A DNA stretch of 64,000 nt. Source: Styela clava (lineage: Eukaryota > Chordata > Ascidiacea > Stolidobranchia > Styelidae). Shown piece by piece: positions 1 through 15,000 of the stretch (positions within the stretch are counted from its first letter, which is position 1; every line of letters starts with the position of its first letter). Under the pieces are notes generated by a model, which was given only the letters and a program-made list of their open reading frames with translations, was not told the DNA's origin and did not search any database. The DNA is taken from assembly GCF_964204865.1 (NCBI RefSeq), contig NC_135251.1, positions 23,188,001 through 23,252,000 on the forward strand, read 5' to 3'. Position numbers and translations under genes: made by a program.

Positions 1-87
1 ACCTACTATTTGATATACAGTACATAATACAACTGTAATTTCTTCATTTATAGAAAGACAATGTTCATTCACCAACATTTTTACAAG

Positions 88-3000
88 CTAATAAAGAAGA
101 ATTAGCTGTGAAAATTTCAAAAATGAGTAAAACTGCAGAGGGATGTTTGTCATTACGTCGTAGTGGGGGCGTATCTCTGATCGTGCAGGTATGGTGTTGT
201 TGTAGATAAATCAGTGTGGAATTTCCCACTTCAGATGATAATATTTTCAAATTTGATATAATATAGAATGTCCCTAGTTTAATACACTTTTTCTCTTTTA
301 ATCTGAATCTGTAATCTGAATAAGCAAGAACATAAATTTGATTTTTATTAGAAATAATATCTCCTCATATCCTTTGGTGATATAATATTGATGGTATCAG
401 CATTCCATGACATAATGGGATGGTATTACTATGTGGAAAAACAATTGCTTTTGTCTGGCGTGGTACTGTACTTTTTCTCATGTTGGTTTTAGCTGTAAGT
501 ATTTCCACATCAGTTAATAAGCATTGTAAATAGGTATATTTACATTACTATATCCAGTAAATAAATATTGAACCTAGAAGGAATGTTTGAATGTTTTTTA
601 CAGCGAAATTTACAATTTACAACAACATTAAAAATTTATTTTTGTGCCAATAGCACATAGGAAATAAAGTAAACACGGAGGTTGAAATATTCATATTATA
701 TTTTTAACAATTAGTCACTGTACTACCGTTTTTTGATTAAAATTTGTTATAGTGGTTGAAAGTTTATTTTTCACCCATTTGACTAATAATATTTTATCGC
801 ATTGCAAGTTGATGTGCTACCTTCATGGGCTATGCTATGTTAGTTCTCCACAATGCTTGTTATTAAGAGTCTTAGTTGTAAATCCAGCTCTGTCTAGTGA
901 TCCACAAACATCTGGTCACCAAACATCAAGGCAGTTAAATGTTGTAGGCATTGCTGAATAATAACAACCATTCCAAATCCAGTTGTTTTTTATTCTTCAG
1001 TGACATTTTTCTTTATCTTATTATAAAGCGGTTCTATACAACAATGAAGGAATGTATAAATTTATACACTGAAGTATGAAAATTCATTTTTATTTAACCC
1101 TTTCTTTATTCTTGTCAATCCATTTCAGATTATTCACGATGAATCTATTTTGAGCTTGCCTCCATCTTGGTCAGTCCCATCTAGCCCAGGCTGTATCCCA
1201 GCTATGGTTGCAAACATTTTGAAATCAGCAAAAGAAAGAAGATTTAGCATGCTACAAGCACTCAAGAATATTGGTATGTATTATACCATTGGTTCATCTT
1301 ATATTTGTTTAAAATGTTAAAAAGTCTAAAATGAATTGGATGCTCGAATTATTTCCTATATCTATCAAATTAGTGTTCATATTATATTTTCTGCATTTTA
1401 AGAATCAAAGTCATTGAGTGAACATTGTCTTCAATGTTTTTCTGTCAGCATGACTTATTTAGAATTCATTTCACATTTCATATTCAAAATTATTATTGTA
1501 AAATGTATTCGAAATAATAGATTATTTGGTTTGGGATATGTTATTCTATAAAGTAAATATGTAAAGTTTGTTTTGTATGGATATAGGTCATCTAATGGGT
1601 GGAAAGTTGGGGTTGTTTCTATTATTTGATGACCACTTTTATTTGTTTGCACATTCCATATTTACACTTTAGTATTATGATACTGTTGGTAAATTCACTT
1701 GCGTGAAAAGACTGTAAACTCATAAAATGGAGAAATTTTTATCTTAGTAATAATAATAATGTGTTATAAAGAAAATTATTTATTTTAATAAGCTATCCGT
1801 AATTAAATTGGTTTATTCAAGTTATTGAATTTGACTCAGCTCAAAAAAATTTCAATATTACAGGGTTTTCATAAAGTTCTGTGATAATAGTTTCTTTTTT
1901 TTATGAAGTCAGTTCTCAATATATCTTAACCAGGTTTATTTTAATCATTTCGTTTCAAGTTTTGATTGAGAGATTGATCTATGACATGCGTTGTTCGCTC
2001 AACACAAGCTAGCTGTTAGTTTATTGTAACGTCATAGGCATAGATAATGAATAGAACTCAGGTATAGACCTTTCAACGCAGAGGGATTGGAATTACTCTC
2101 ACCTAACAGATTAATCTAAATTAAAAACTCGTTTCGCGGGCCGCACACCATTCAAAATTGGCACTTCTTCGTGGGCCGCACAGTTTTTTCTTGTGGGCCG
2201 CATTTGGCTCACGGGCCGCAGGTTACACACCCCTGACTTATATTATATCGATTAGTATGGACCTTTGGTCCAAATTTGAGGTATATGATGGTAAACAAGT
2301 TGAATTCTAAGGTATTTATTACTATTCTTTTATTATCTTTTCAGTTCATTGTACAACAGATATGAGAACGAAAATTGAGGTTGTGGTTTTCAACCACCTG
2401 GAATTTATTCAAGGATATTGTGAACTGCTATTTGAATTTTGGGTCCATGCTCAAACTTTGCAGAAAAAACCTGATCATACAAAGGTAAAAATAAAATGTT
2501 TAATATATGTGAATTTAGTTTGGCTGTCATGGCTTATTTTGCCACGATAACTGTAGGGCAGATGCGATAACATTCTATAGAGAAATTTCATTTTCAATTC
2601 TTTGTTTTAGTAAAATAATCTCAAATATTACGCAGCCTTCTCTTATAATACAGTTATTGTAAATATGTGGTAGTTTTGCATTTTGAATTCCAATGCATTT
2701 GATTCTGTGTTATAAATTTCCACAATCTGACATTTTTCCTTTTTAATAATGTAAAAATGTAATTTTTAATTTCTGATACCTATTTTAGAATATTTCAAGC
2801 CCAAATTCTGTCAATGGACACACAGAGAATGGAAAAGATGTCGCAATATCTGATATCAGCAATAATATTAACAAAACATATGATTTCAAAGCTGGACTGG
2901 TTATGGTTTATGATTTTCCTGTGTCAAGAATAAGCACAATCATGAAACTGTCTCATAACGAGGCAACAAGAAGGTAAGGGCTTATGGTTCATAGCTCAAT

Positions 3001-6000
3001 GGAACACTATCTGTAATAAATTTTTCTGTTTTTTTTCAATTAATTACATTCTGAAAGATGTGAGAGACCTTGTGCCAGATATGGAATCTGATCTCTTCAA
3101 ATTTTTTATGTTTCGTTTTCATGCCTCTGCTCCGAACAAGTCTTTGTATTAGGTATTATTAAAAATGTAAGAGCTACCATTATTGAAAAAAAACATGTAT
3201 CTCTCTAGTTTGGTATAACTCACACGATTGAGTACATTCTGGTTGAAGTTGTGATCATGGGGTACAGTTTAAATTCGAGATCTCAATTCTGCGATGCTAG
3301 CACAGATAAATCTGACTGCAACGCCATCATGTCCAATATATTAATGATAAAGCTGCTGTAATTTAATTAATCACAATTATTTTCAATTATCAGTTTCATC
3401 TCATGAAAATTTTTTTTTTCTCGTTTCAAACTCTCATTTTATCCCTCTCTAGCATTCCTGTAATCAACGAGTTAGGAGGTTTATTTGTTGTTGCTGAATT
3501 GTTTATATTACACTGCCGATGCACTGCATTCATTGATCTCGTACAATCAACTGTTGGTATCGAACCTCCTAGTCCTGATGTTGTTCAACTTCAATTACTA
3601 CGAAGATTTGTTGGATTCGCTTTGATAAATTTGACTTTTGGAGATGTTACAAATAAGGTATTATTTCTTTTATTTGAATTTTCGAATTTTCAAACATGTT
3701 GCAAATTCCTTAGGTAGGTGTAGTTACAACAAAATATAAAATTTGGTCTTTTATTTTAAATATCATTACTTGCACCTGGAAAAACTTGTTTTTGAACTAT
3801 CATAAATTAATTGGTGATGATTTTGACATTTTTTACAGGCGACTTTGATTCAGATGCCTGGATTGATTGACACGGTTATGGCACAGATGAGTATTGAATC
3901 AGAAGAAATGCAACAGGTATATAAATAAACTCCACAACATTCTCTGGTATTTTTTGGTGGTATAAATTCGTCTCAGTCTAACTATGTTGGATTCGCAGGT
4001 CAAAATTCTCCTTTTCGTTCCTAGTTTATTTTTAAACATATATCTCAATACTCCCAGAGCCAAGTTGTCTTTGTTTGTCCACAATGAATTCTTAGCAAGC
4101 AAGTTCATAGCAAGGTTTGGAACAATATTTACTATTACTCCCTTATATGAGATGTCTGTTTTTTTTATTTGTCATTAGAGTTTCCATTTGCCTGACAAAC
4201 TTCCCTCCTTCCACGACACGTATATTTTTTATAATACAAGTCATGGCACATTTAAAAGAAAATGTGACTTTATTAGGATTAATAAATAATAACAAGTAAA
4301 AGTTCTATATGCACATTTCTGTTTTCATTGTGATATGTTAGCTTATTTTTGTGCACATAAAAGGTTGTTGAATATCTGATAAACCTAGTCACACTTTTGT
4401 CTCAACATTAATCTTTATTAACAGATTTGATTATTTTATATCAAGTTCTAAACAGGCATATTGGATGTAATTTCATAGTAAATGGAATAATATTTTGTGA
4501 CACACTCGAAATTATTTTGCAGTTTGGGAATCAATGGTGTAGATTCAGACGCTTACTTGCAGTATTGCACATAAATAACTTGAACTTGATTTCCATGCTA
4601 AAGGCAGGGCGGATCGATTATCTTAAAGCAGGCTATTTTTGGTATTACTGTGGTTACACTTATTCGTGATACCTGATCTTTGATATCTAGAAATTCAATA
4701 CTTAATTTAATTTGAGACACTTTCCTGTTGGCATTCGTACCCTTTCACCCTTTTACCTAATCTTAATGAAATTCCTGTCTGCTATACGATCCCCTAGGAA
4801 TTTATCATTTATGTATTTGACATATGTTAACTGATATTACAACGAAAGTCACGAGCAGTTCAGTGCACTCTGGTTACCCTTGTTTATCTGTGTTATTAAA
4901 TTTGTCAAGCAATGGCATCTGTCTACCTTATTCAAAATTTATGTAATTGTTCTCCACAGAGGGTACACAAGGTTTCTTGTGTATTGAACTACAAGTCCTT
5001 TCTCCTTGTCCACTTCATATTTCGGGTCCGTTTGTGGCAACTGGCAGTTGTCACAGAGATACTTAAACAAGATAGTAGTAAAGTTATGACAACTTAATTA
5101 ATCGTTCTTAGTTGTGATTTATAGCAGGGGTGTGCAAAGTTCGGCCCACAAGATAAAATTGTGCGGCCAGCAGAGAAAAGGCAATTTTGAGTGATGTGCT
5201 GCCCGTGAAACGAGTTCTGGTTTAATCTGCTGCATGCGAGTAATTCCAATTTCTAAGCCGATGATGTTACAATGACCTAACAGCTTGTGCAAAGCGAATA
5301 ACACATGTCAAAAAATCAATTTTTGTGCCTGCAACCACCAGTAAGCCTATGTTAAATTAAGGTACTTCTCGCGGTTCCACCCAGTTATTTGTATGTGGCC
5401 CTTCTGTATTAAAGGTTTCACACCCCTGATTTATAGAATGAAATTTACAATAATTTATACGTTTAGAAAAACTAACACCAAACAGTTTACTGTCCTGATT
5501 ACCCATGTTAAACAAATGTCCAATTGAGTTTGTTTAAATTTGTTTAAGTTTGCTAAACTGACTTTGTTTAATGAATGAGAAGTTCTAAATAACTATTTAT
5601 GTATTTTATGTGTGTAAATGTATATAAAATTGGATTTTCTCCTTTTTTGCATAAAATACGCCTTCCGATCAAAAAAATTACTGTTTTAAAAAAGTCAGAC
5701 AAAATGTTTGAATTCAAAACTTTATATTGAAAAGATTTTTCAAATGTCAATAATAATACTCAGTCATTTGTGCTATATTTTATTACCCATAACAGTGGCA
5801 GACATGAAAATCCTAACCTATAATCTTGAAATACTATTGTGCCACCATATCTCCTATAAGGCATAATAAACAACAGTTTAGCAGACCATAAACTATTTTA
5901 CGACCTAAACCCACAATCTTGTTTTGTATACATAAATTTTTTAACTAACTTCCAAAGAATTTATTGCTCTAACAGTCAATTGCTTTACGATGTCTTTTTG

Positions 6001-9000
6001 GCAGATGGTGCTCCTTTCTTGACAGTCTGAGTTCAATTACATAGCATTATGCATGAACTAATGGCCATTGGGAAGAATGCTACCAAAGATGCAGCATTCA
6101 CAGATGTTCCACCCATAATAAAAGTCGATATTGATTTCTGTCGTCTTTAATATTTGATGCCTTCGTGTACTAACTTGCGTTGTAACGTTCCCCTAATTTT
6201 GACCTCAAGAATGTTTACCCATTGACTTGAGCAATGCTGTAAAGATATTGGAAATACTGTTTAGCATTTTGATTTCCCAAAACACTGAAATTTGTTTGTT
6301 TCAAAGGTTTATTTATGTAATATTTACTTCTAATCGAGCTTTTCTACATCCGAATACATTTTAATAAAAGCCACAATTTCCATTTTTTCGTATAAAAATT
6401 TCTGTCAACCCACAATATTCTAATTAATGAAATAGCAGAATTACCGACTAGTATCCGACTATTAAAATTAAAATATATAATATTAATTAATTTATTTGTG
6501 GAGTTTAAATTCAACTTTTTAATTTGCCTGACGTTCAACATTTTCTATTAATAAGTAATACACAGCGTGAGTAGGTGACCCAAAAAAAAACTCATAAATT
6601 TTTGGCCATCTCTGTTTATTTTCATGTCCTAATTTATTATGTTTTCTCTCCGAAGAAGGCCCTAGTAACCGCTTCAGACATATGGTATTCAACTTTCCCT
6701 ATTTAAGATCATTATGTTTATACTTATCAGCAGAAATATACTATAAACCAAGCATAAACTTTATCACATACCGGAAATTTCTCCTTGGATAATTCCACCT
6801 CAGGGTGCATCTGCATAATACCTCGATACAATTTGTTGTTTAGTGTTTGTATAATGTTTTTGTAATCCTGATTTATTATCCTCACTAATTACACCTTAAC
6901 CTTTGTAACTCACTCTGAGATGGATTTTCTGCATTTTTTTTTGGTTTTTACACTATATATGCAAATTGTTAATAACTTTAGCATTGAAATTGGGTTCACA
7001 ATGTGGGAATTAAATATTGTCCTAAGTAACCGTATAATATATTCCATATCTTCTCTCGCTCAATGTTTGGCTTAGCATAGTGAGAATGAAGTTTTATTAT
7101 CAAATAATATTTTTTAATCAAATTCCAAAATAAGGTTTCCTTATCACTTTGTTCACATATTACCATTCCAGTGGTTAGCTCATTAATTCTAATGTACATG
7201 TAGGATAGTCCTGGCCAGATAGGCCATTGTTCAACCTAAGCTGAGAGTCCCACCGAATTTGTCTGAATTTTGATAGGCTATACCAGAGGTGTGCAACAGT
7301 TTTTGTCTGTGGGCCATATAACCAACTTCAAACAACTAGCCAGGCCGTACAAAAAATGTTGTGGGAAAGGCAAGTAAAGAGAAAGGGACTATCGCTTAGC
7401 CTTACAGTGAAAGCACCAGGCAAAGCGGTGAAAGATTCAACGCAGCCCAGAGCAAAAAAAATCGAATTAGGATTTTATGCTCGATGGCGAAAATCTGAGT
7501 GCATACAAAGGGCCACACTGGATAGCTTGGCAGGCTGGGTTGTGGCCTGATGGCCGCCAGTTGCACACCACTGGGCTATACCAAACTGAAAAAATTTCCT
7601 CTCAAAACCCGGAATATATTCCTGCATCCATATGAATTTTTTATATTCACGAAAGTATGGAACATATTAATAAAGAATAACATATTTTTCAAAGTTTTTC
7701 GATAGAAATTTTCTAACATTGGAAATACCCCTTTTTGAAAACATGAATACAATATTTACATGACAATATTTTTGCAGTAACGAGGTTTTATTATCTTTCT
7801 TCAGGTGATGGCAAAACTAGTGAGAAATCTTTCATGGCAACCTGATGAAAAATGCCAGGATATACTGAGACAGAAGAACCTTGTTTCCGTGTTGATGAAA
7901 TGTGCATTGAAATCGAAACGAGAGGATACACTGAAAAGTGTTCTCAGTGCATTATGGAACTTGTCTGGTCATTGCCCAGAGAATAGAACAAGCATATGTT
8001 CAGTAAAGGTACTTACCTCATTTGCTTATTTAATCTGTATGACTCAGAGACGCTGATAAATTCTAGTACGTTAGTTTTTGTATGTAATACAATTTGATTG
8101 CAAAGTAGATGAAACTAGATTATTGGTATTCGTTTTTTTTTTTAAACGTCAAACTTTTATCAAATTCATCTCTTCAGCTGCCCTTGGGGGGAAATATCGG
8201 GCGTAGGACATAGGTTTTGAAGCTTTGTTCTGTTTTCAGGGTGCATTAGCTTTCTTGGTATCTACACTGACATATCGAACAACAGATATTATTGAAAGTG
8301 GTGGAGGAATTCTGAGAAATGTCTCAAGTGTTGTTGCCACTAATGAGGAATATAGACAGGTAGTCTTTATTTTCAGAAAGGTTTACACATTTCATTTTTG
8401 ATTCATAAAAGTAGGGCTATAGTTATAAAATTTTTGCACTTCAATAAAATGTTAACTAATACCGATATGGACCTAATATCAACTCCTAGATTGATACAAC
8501 TCTTGGTTGGCATGCATTCACGATAAGTTGCTTGCTTTTGTTAAATATGTTTCACCCTTCATTATTACTGGAAATAGGAAACTGCCGACTTATTTTTAAC
8601 ATTTGCCAATTTTCGCAATTGTGCTAAATATTGAGGGTTCAAACTTTCATATTTGAATAATGTATAAAACTGTTTGTAATGGAATTTTTTCTAACAACTA
8701 TACTCTCATAAATATACATGAAAGGATATAAATATTTCTTGAATCTTCAGATTCTTCGTGATAAAAATTGTCTTCAAATATTGCTAACCCATCTCAAAGC
8801 AGCAAGTCTCACTATTGTCAGTAATGCTTGTGGAACTCTTTGGAATTTATCTGCAAGGTCAGTGATATAAGTTGTATTGCGATATAGTTTTTCCTTCCAG
8901 TCCAACAAGGGTGGCAATGTCAATATGAAGTGATTTTGATCCTTCCAAAATAAAGTAGCAGTAGATATTTGTACATAGTCTTGTTGGACTGAACTGCATA

Positions 9001-12000
9001 TAAAAAGTGTTGTAAGAAAGGTTGATATTGGTGTTTAATTAATTTTTTTAATAATTTGTATTCTTATTTAGTATAATTTGCATCAGTTGCTATTTTCGAA
9101 AAATGAATATTTGTGTTCGATAAATTAGCTATGAATCATCTGAGATGCTAATATTAGTCTCATTTCACTTAGGCAAAAGCAATACAGAATTATCCGATTT
9201 TGAAGCAATTACTCTTTTGAGGCAATGTTATCTTATCTGAAGAAGGGTCTGATCTCATTTTTATTTGTTTAGAAATGCCCAAGATCAGAAGTTACTGTGG
9301 GATTTAGGTGCAGTGCCGATGTTACGAAATCTGGTTCATTCTAAACACTCTGTGATCGCACGAGGAAGTAGTGCAGCGTTGCGAAATCTTATCTCTAACA
9401 GACCAGGTTCAGCGGCCGGGCCTGAATCAGAGAAAAGTGAAACTGTAAAGTTGAAGGTATGCATTGTCGTTACCCTCATTAATTAATGTTTGACAGTGTT
9501 TTTACTTATAAAAACTTGCAGTCACCATCACCAATAGCCAAAATTGAATGATTTTACTTTTTAAGACAACCCTGTTCTGTGGAGTTATCCTGAGTTTATG
9601 GGTAATCCTGAAATGTTGCGAACTGCAGATGCGCTGAGCCATATTTATTTTGTAATGAAATTATTCGTGTATTTTTTTCTAAAATCAAAAATAACGGATA
9701 ATAAAGCAGCTGCTGACTGTTGGAATGAAAGATTCAATTTATGTTTGATCTATTATAAGCAGAACAGCAATGCGAAAATGCCGCTAATAATTTCAAGTCA
9801 AAATGTAAATTCATTTAAAAAGTATGTTTTATTGCTTTTTATGATGTTTTATTTTATATTTGTTTTAGGCAAGGAAACAAAAAACTGGCGAATCGTATGA
9901 TGGCAAAAAGAACTTACCAGAAATTGAAAAATTTTCACCTAGACATCATGCATGGTCCGGAGCTAAAGATAAAATGATGTCACCTGGTTCTGTGATAAGC
10001 CCACAGAGACATAGTATGCAGGTATTGAGTGTGTACTATGCTGATATATTTACCATTATTAGCGTTTTTCATAGCCATAGCAGTTTTTAGGTCTTATTGA
10101 CCAATTGATCTTTGACAACTAAGGTTCCGTAATTAAGGATGTTCATAGTCTGAAATCGAATAATAATTTTAGGTTCTTCTACTCTGTTAACTGGTAGAAA
10201 ATAATAATGAAAATAGCAAATACAAGCATTAAACAGTATTTCCACCATCAGTTTGTCTGACAGAAGTGACAGTTTTTAAGCAATATTTCTCAAAAGCAAG
10301 GATTCAATAAATAGTCCATTTCCCAAGCATAGATATTTTATTCTTTCCGCTACTTTGTGAAGTGGTCAATAGGATGACAAAATCCTAATTATATTGATTT
10401 GGGTGATTGATACACCAATCAGCTATGAAAAATTTACACCTCATTCCTTCACATCATTATTTATTTTAGGAAACCTCCAGTTCCAGTCCTGTGCCTGATT
10501 TGGAGAGAGGAAGGCGATTTCAGAAAGGCGGTTTGCATTATTCCGGTAGCCTTGGAAATCTTCCCACCGACTTCAACAGCGAAAACTTTTCAAAATCTCA
10601 AAGCAATGGATCCAAATATATTTCCTCTGCTAGAAATAGTAATTCTTATCCAGACCATTATTCATCAAACTCCACAAACAATAACATTGCTTTTAGAAAT
10701 GCAACAATGCCTAATACAAATCAGATTCGAAGTGGTAAAAACATTCCCGCTTTTACATCTGTTGCTGCCGCCGGTGGAATGTTAAAAAACGTCATGATGT
10801 TTAATGATCAGATGCTGCAGTCTGCTCAAACACCCGGACAACAAGCTACCAATTCACCACAATCTAATATTTCGCTCAGACAATATTTTCAGCTCATCGC
10901 AGGGAAGAAACCATTACCACCATCAGTAGGTACCGGTCTTGGAGCATCTGAACAAAGCCCCTCGTACATGCAAAACGCTGGTGGGTTTGGGGGTAACCCG
11001 TCAAATACAAACATACCAACTCACTTGTATAAAGTACAAAACATCCCGAATGTACAAAATCAGTTTTATCCTGGTTCTGGACATTTGGTAACCCCGGGAG
11101 CAACCCAGACACGAATTCCGCAGTTACAACAAGCAGGTGGTCAGCTGACGGTTCCTCACCCGCAAAGAATGCAAAAATTAATGCAGAATACTATGACTCC
11201 TAATAAGCCTAATGTTTTACCCAAATGTACAGAAGATTTAGTCAGACGTTTACAAGATGTGGAAGAAGATTATGACAATGATGACGGTCCTGTCAACTAT
11301 AGTTTGCAATATGGAGATGAGCATATGACACCGGGTATCCAAAGCCCAAGAACTGAAGAAATCTACGAAACTGCTGCTATTGTTAATCAAAATTCAAGAA
11401 CAAGACCAACTATACATGATTCTCATTCCAATTTTATGCATACTGGCATACCATCTGCATCTATGAATGGCCCTGTTACTAAATCTGATGGTGGCTTATC
11501 GGGCCTCAGTTCGTGCATTGGCAGTACCGGAAGCAGTGCTCAACAACGTCAAGATGCAAGTAACAAAAGACTTGCAACTGTAGTATCAAGTGAACATCCT
11601 GTTATTGATAGATCAAATCCATCGTTACCTGCTGCATATAACAGCTTAAGATTTGATAATGATCTAGATTTTGATGATGAGAAACCAACAAATTTTGGTG
11701 CCATGTATTCTGAAGAACAACTTTATGAACCTATACAACATCAATCGATGGGTATGATGCCGTTTTCAGAAGTCGATCAACCACCTTATCCAACAGCGGA
11801 CCAAATGCAAACCAATCTCAACATGCAACAGACAACTGCTACGAACAATTGTCAATCCACAAGTGAGGCAGCACTGGAAGGCAAAGAACAAGATGATAAG
11901 TTTGATACTGGTGCTATCACTCCCGGCCACTATTTTGGTAATTACAAATCTGGAAGAAATAGCGGGATAATGACACCCAGAACACCGATGTATGAAGATA

Positions 12001-15000
12001 CCCCGATGATGTTCAGCAGAGGGAGTAGTTCTTTGGGATCTGTCAGCGACGGTGAATCCATACACAGTTCCATTACAAGCGAACCAGGATCTCGAATGCT
12101 GAGTGGTCGTGTATCTCCAAGTCATTTGCCAGATAGTCCCAGTCAATCGATGCCTGTGAGTCCAAGAAGATCACCTCGACCACGAACGCCAGTGGAACCT
12201 CCTGACGATGATTTTGATAAGTCATCTGAAAAAACACTTGATTTACCTAAAACTGGAATGTTAGTAAATAACTCTGTGAATAAACCGCCAATGTCTGAGC
12301 GAATTGAAGATCGTCTATGTAAAATTAATCAGCCTGGGTACATTACATCTGTTCCTAATAAAGATGAAATGAACGTTTATCGATCTGAAGGTGCCATGTC
12401 TGTAATGACTAAATTCAGTGATCTGACCATTGACAGCGGCGATAAAATTTATCCTCTGGAAAATGATCAAGGGGTCTTGAGTAAAGTACAATCACCAACA
12501 GGGTCAAGAGCTTCTTCTGTTAACCATGCCAGTGATGTTCAAAGCAACTCTGATAACAAAATGGAGAATTCTGATTGTGCGGATAGGAATCATTCAGCTC
12601 GCACTGATGAAGACTTTTTCCACCCAGGACAACGAGCTGTGCGTCATGCTGGTTACATTACATCGTTGCCTACAAATGATGAAATTAAAAATTTCGTGCA
12701 TGAAGGCACACTTTCACCAATGACCGCTTTCAGTGAAATCAGTGGTTTGCAAGAAGATAACCGTGGTTTTCAAAAAAGTACCGGTAGTGTGTTTTCTGTT
12801 CCAAATTCTTCAAATTCCAATAAAGTTGGACCTCGATCGGTTGCATCAAATAAAAATTCATTTGCAAGTCGTTCATCTGCAACTGGAGCCTCTGTGCCAC
12901 CTCCTCCACAGACATCAGGAAAGGATGTTGTAAAGGAGGGAGACCAGGAAGAAGGGGATTCAAAAACGTCAAGACATCCGTCAAATTTTTCAAGTGTAAC
13001 AAGCCCTACTTCTCATTCTATTAATGGTGCTGACGAGGATCTTGGTGACGATTCCGACAGTCTTCCCAGTTCATCATCGGACGATGATGATTTGTTACAA
13101 CAATGTATTCAGCATGGTCTTCCGAAAAAAAGATCATCTCAAAAATCAATAGGTCGTAGTTCGTCATCGAAATCATCTAATCGTAGTAGCAGGTCATCTC
13201 GTTCGAAAGATAAGTCCAATAATTCTCTTCCAACTCATTCTGGCAATAGTCAGGTTTCGCATGAGGAAAAAGAAAAGAAACAGCAAGAAGATCGTCGAGT
13301 TACAAATCCGTCACCTGAAGTCGTAGCGGAGCGCAAAAGAATCGACATAAAACAGAAAATTGAATCTGCGAATCAAAAATTAAACGGAGTACACATATTG
13401 GAATACATGGACAATCTTATGATGAAAGTGGATGATACTGATAAACCTGGAACGTCACATAGTACTTCTAAGATGAAACAAGTTATCGACAGTGCAGAGA
13501 AATTACAGCAAAGCTATAGCGTTAGGAAAAAGATAAAAGAAGATGAAAAGCACGCAAATTTAACAGAAAAATCAAATTGTGATTCACCAAACCACTTTAC
13601 CACTATGAAAATGCCCAAGACTACAGGCTTGCTGCCTTCAGAACCCCCACTCCAATTGCAGTCAAAAATGAGAATTCAATCTTACATTCGTGAAGGAATA
13701 ACAAGTTATGCTACAGAAGGAACCCCAATAGAAATGTCAAGAAGTACTTCTCTGAGCAATTTAACCATAGACTCGGAACTTGGGGATAACATAGATATGA
13801 CAGGAATAAAGATGATTAGGACCTCACATTCTGTGTCGGACATTAAAGACTCTTCAAATGAGATTCTATTCGGAAATTCTGAGGGTGTTTCCTCGCAAAA
13901 ACCAGTTAGCAGTGTTCCCATGCATGTACGAAGTACTAGTTTAGGTAGTTCAAACTGTTCATCTCCTGTTACCAAAGACAGTCGCGAAATCTTAGAAGTT
14001 CTCGGACAACAAATCGCGGATTTGAGTCTTTCAACAGCGGAATCTGTAGTGAAGGATCCAGGATATACAACTTCACTTCCTCACACTGACGAAATATTTA
14101 AATACGAGGCTGAGGGTTCACAAGGTGGTGGGACAATATTTAGCGCTCTGACCATTGACAGTGACACAAAAATTGCACCAACGATTCCTAAAGATGATAA
14201 TACAGCACAGCCCAATTATCCACAAGAAACCAATGTTTCTGAAAAAGCATCTCCCGGTGAATTACAAGAGGCAAAAGTTCCATCTGCAATACAGAGAAAC
14301 AATTGGATTAATGATAATTCGTTAGAAGTAGATGACAATCTTTCTGCTTTAAACAGTCGGGTTAAAGAAAACGATTGGCAACAACCATTGATAGCACCGC
14401 AGTTCAATTCTCATTATAACAATGAGAATGACAATCTGGCCATGAAAGAAGAACAGCGAAAATACACAGTATGATCTTATACATTTCTGCTTTTATAGAT
14501 TATTCCCTATATAAACGTGGTTTTCATTTTGCTACCTCCTATCAGCAAAGTAAACAACTAAGGTGGTGGTAAGGTCTATAGCAAATCATAATTTAATACA
14601 ATTTTCAACCATATTAGCTAGCAATTGTGTATCTATATTGAAAAGTCTGGGGGTTTGAAAATAACAACGCAATAACATGTTAATTGAACTACTACTTTTT
14701 TTACGAATTTAACGAATTTATCCAATCTGAAGCAACCTTGTAGAAAAACATGGCCTGTGTTTATTAAATATAGAAATTACAAAAAGTACAGAATTAATAA
14801 CAGGTGCAGTAGCTAAAGTTGCACATTCAAACATCCTTTCCTGCTGTTCCATGATATTTTTTATTCTTAGATTGAAGATACGCCACTATACTTAAGCGGT
14901 CCTGGATCCCTGAGTTCTTTAGATTTTGGATCTGATGATGACAATGAATTACTAAATGCATGTATAACATCAGCATTGCCTGTTGATAAGAGAAATGCTA

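Larger units (their letters stand above)
88..9456 (+). other. APC: APC armadillo-repeat block (exons 1-10 in view)
   Basis: Ten exons encode the armadillo superhelix that binds partners such as Asef, KAP3 and AMER1 in known APC proteins. The first visible exon reads KTAEGCLSLRRSGGVSLIVQ, matching the human repeat ending SCISMRQSGCLPLLIQ. Exon 5 carries NELGGLFVVAEL and ALINLTFGDVTNK. Exons 7 to 10 carry VRNLSWQPDE, SALWNLSGHCPEN, GGGILRNVSSVVATNEE, CGTLWNLSARNAQDQ and SSAALRNLISNRPG. Exon lengths of 204, 120 and 78 nt keep phase 0. Two long introns (1274-2344, 3917-7804) contain the hAT fragments listed separately; otherwise I see no gene in them. Confidence 0.93.

Noticed and set aside
9598..9900. 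100-codon plus-strand gene
   Set aside because: It is intronic sequence reading into APC exon 9869-10021 in the wrong frame.
11766..12146. 126-codon minus-strand frame
   Set aside because: Antisense shadow of the APC large exon, whose sense frame has clear APC motifs.
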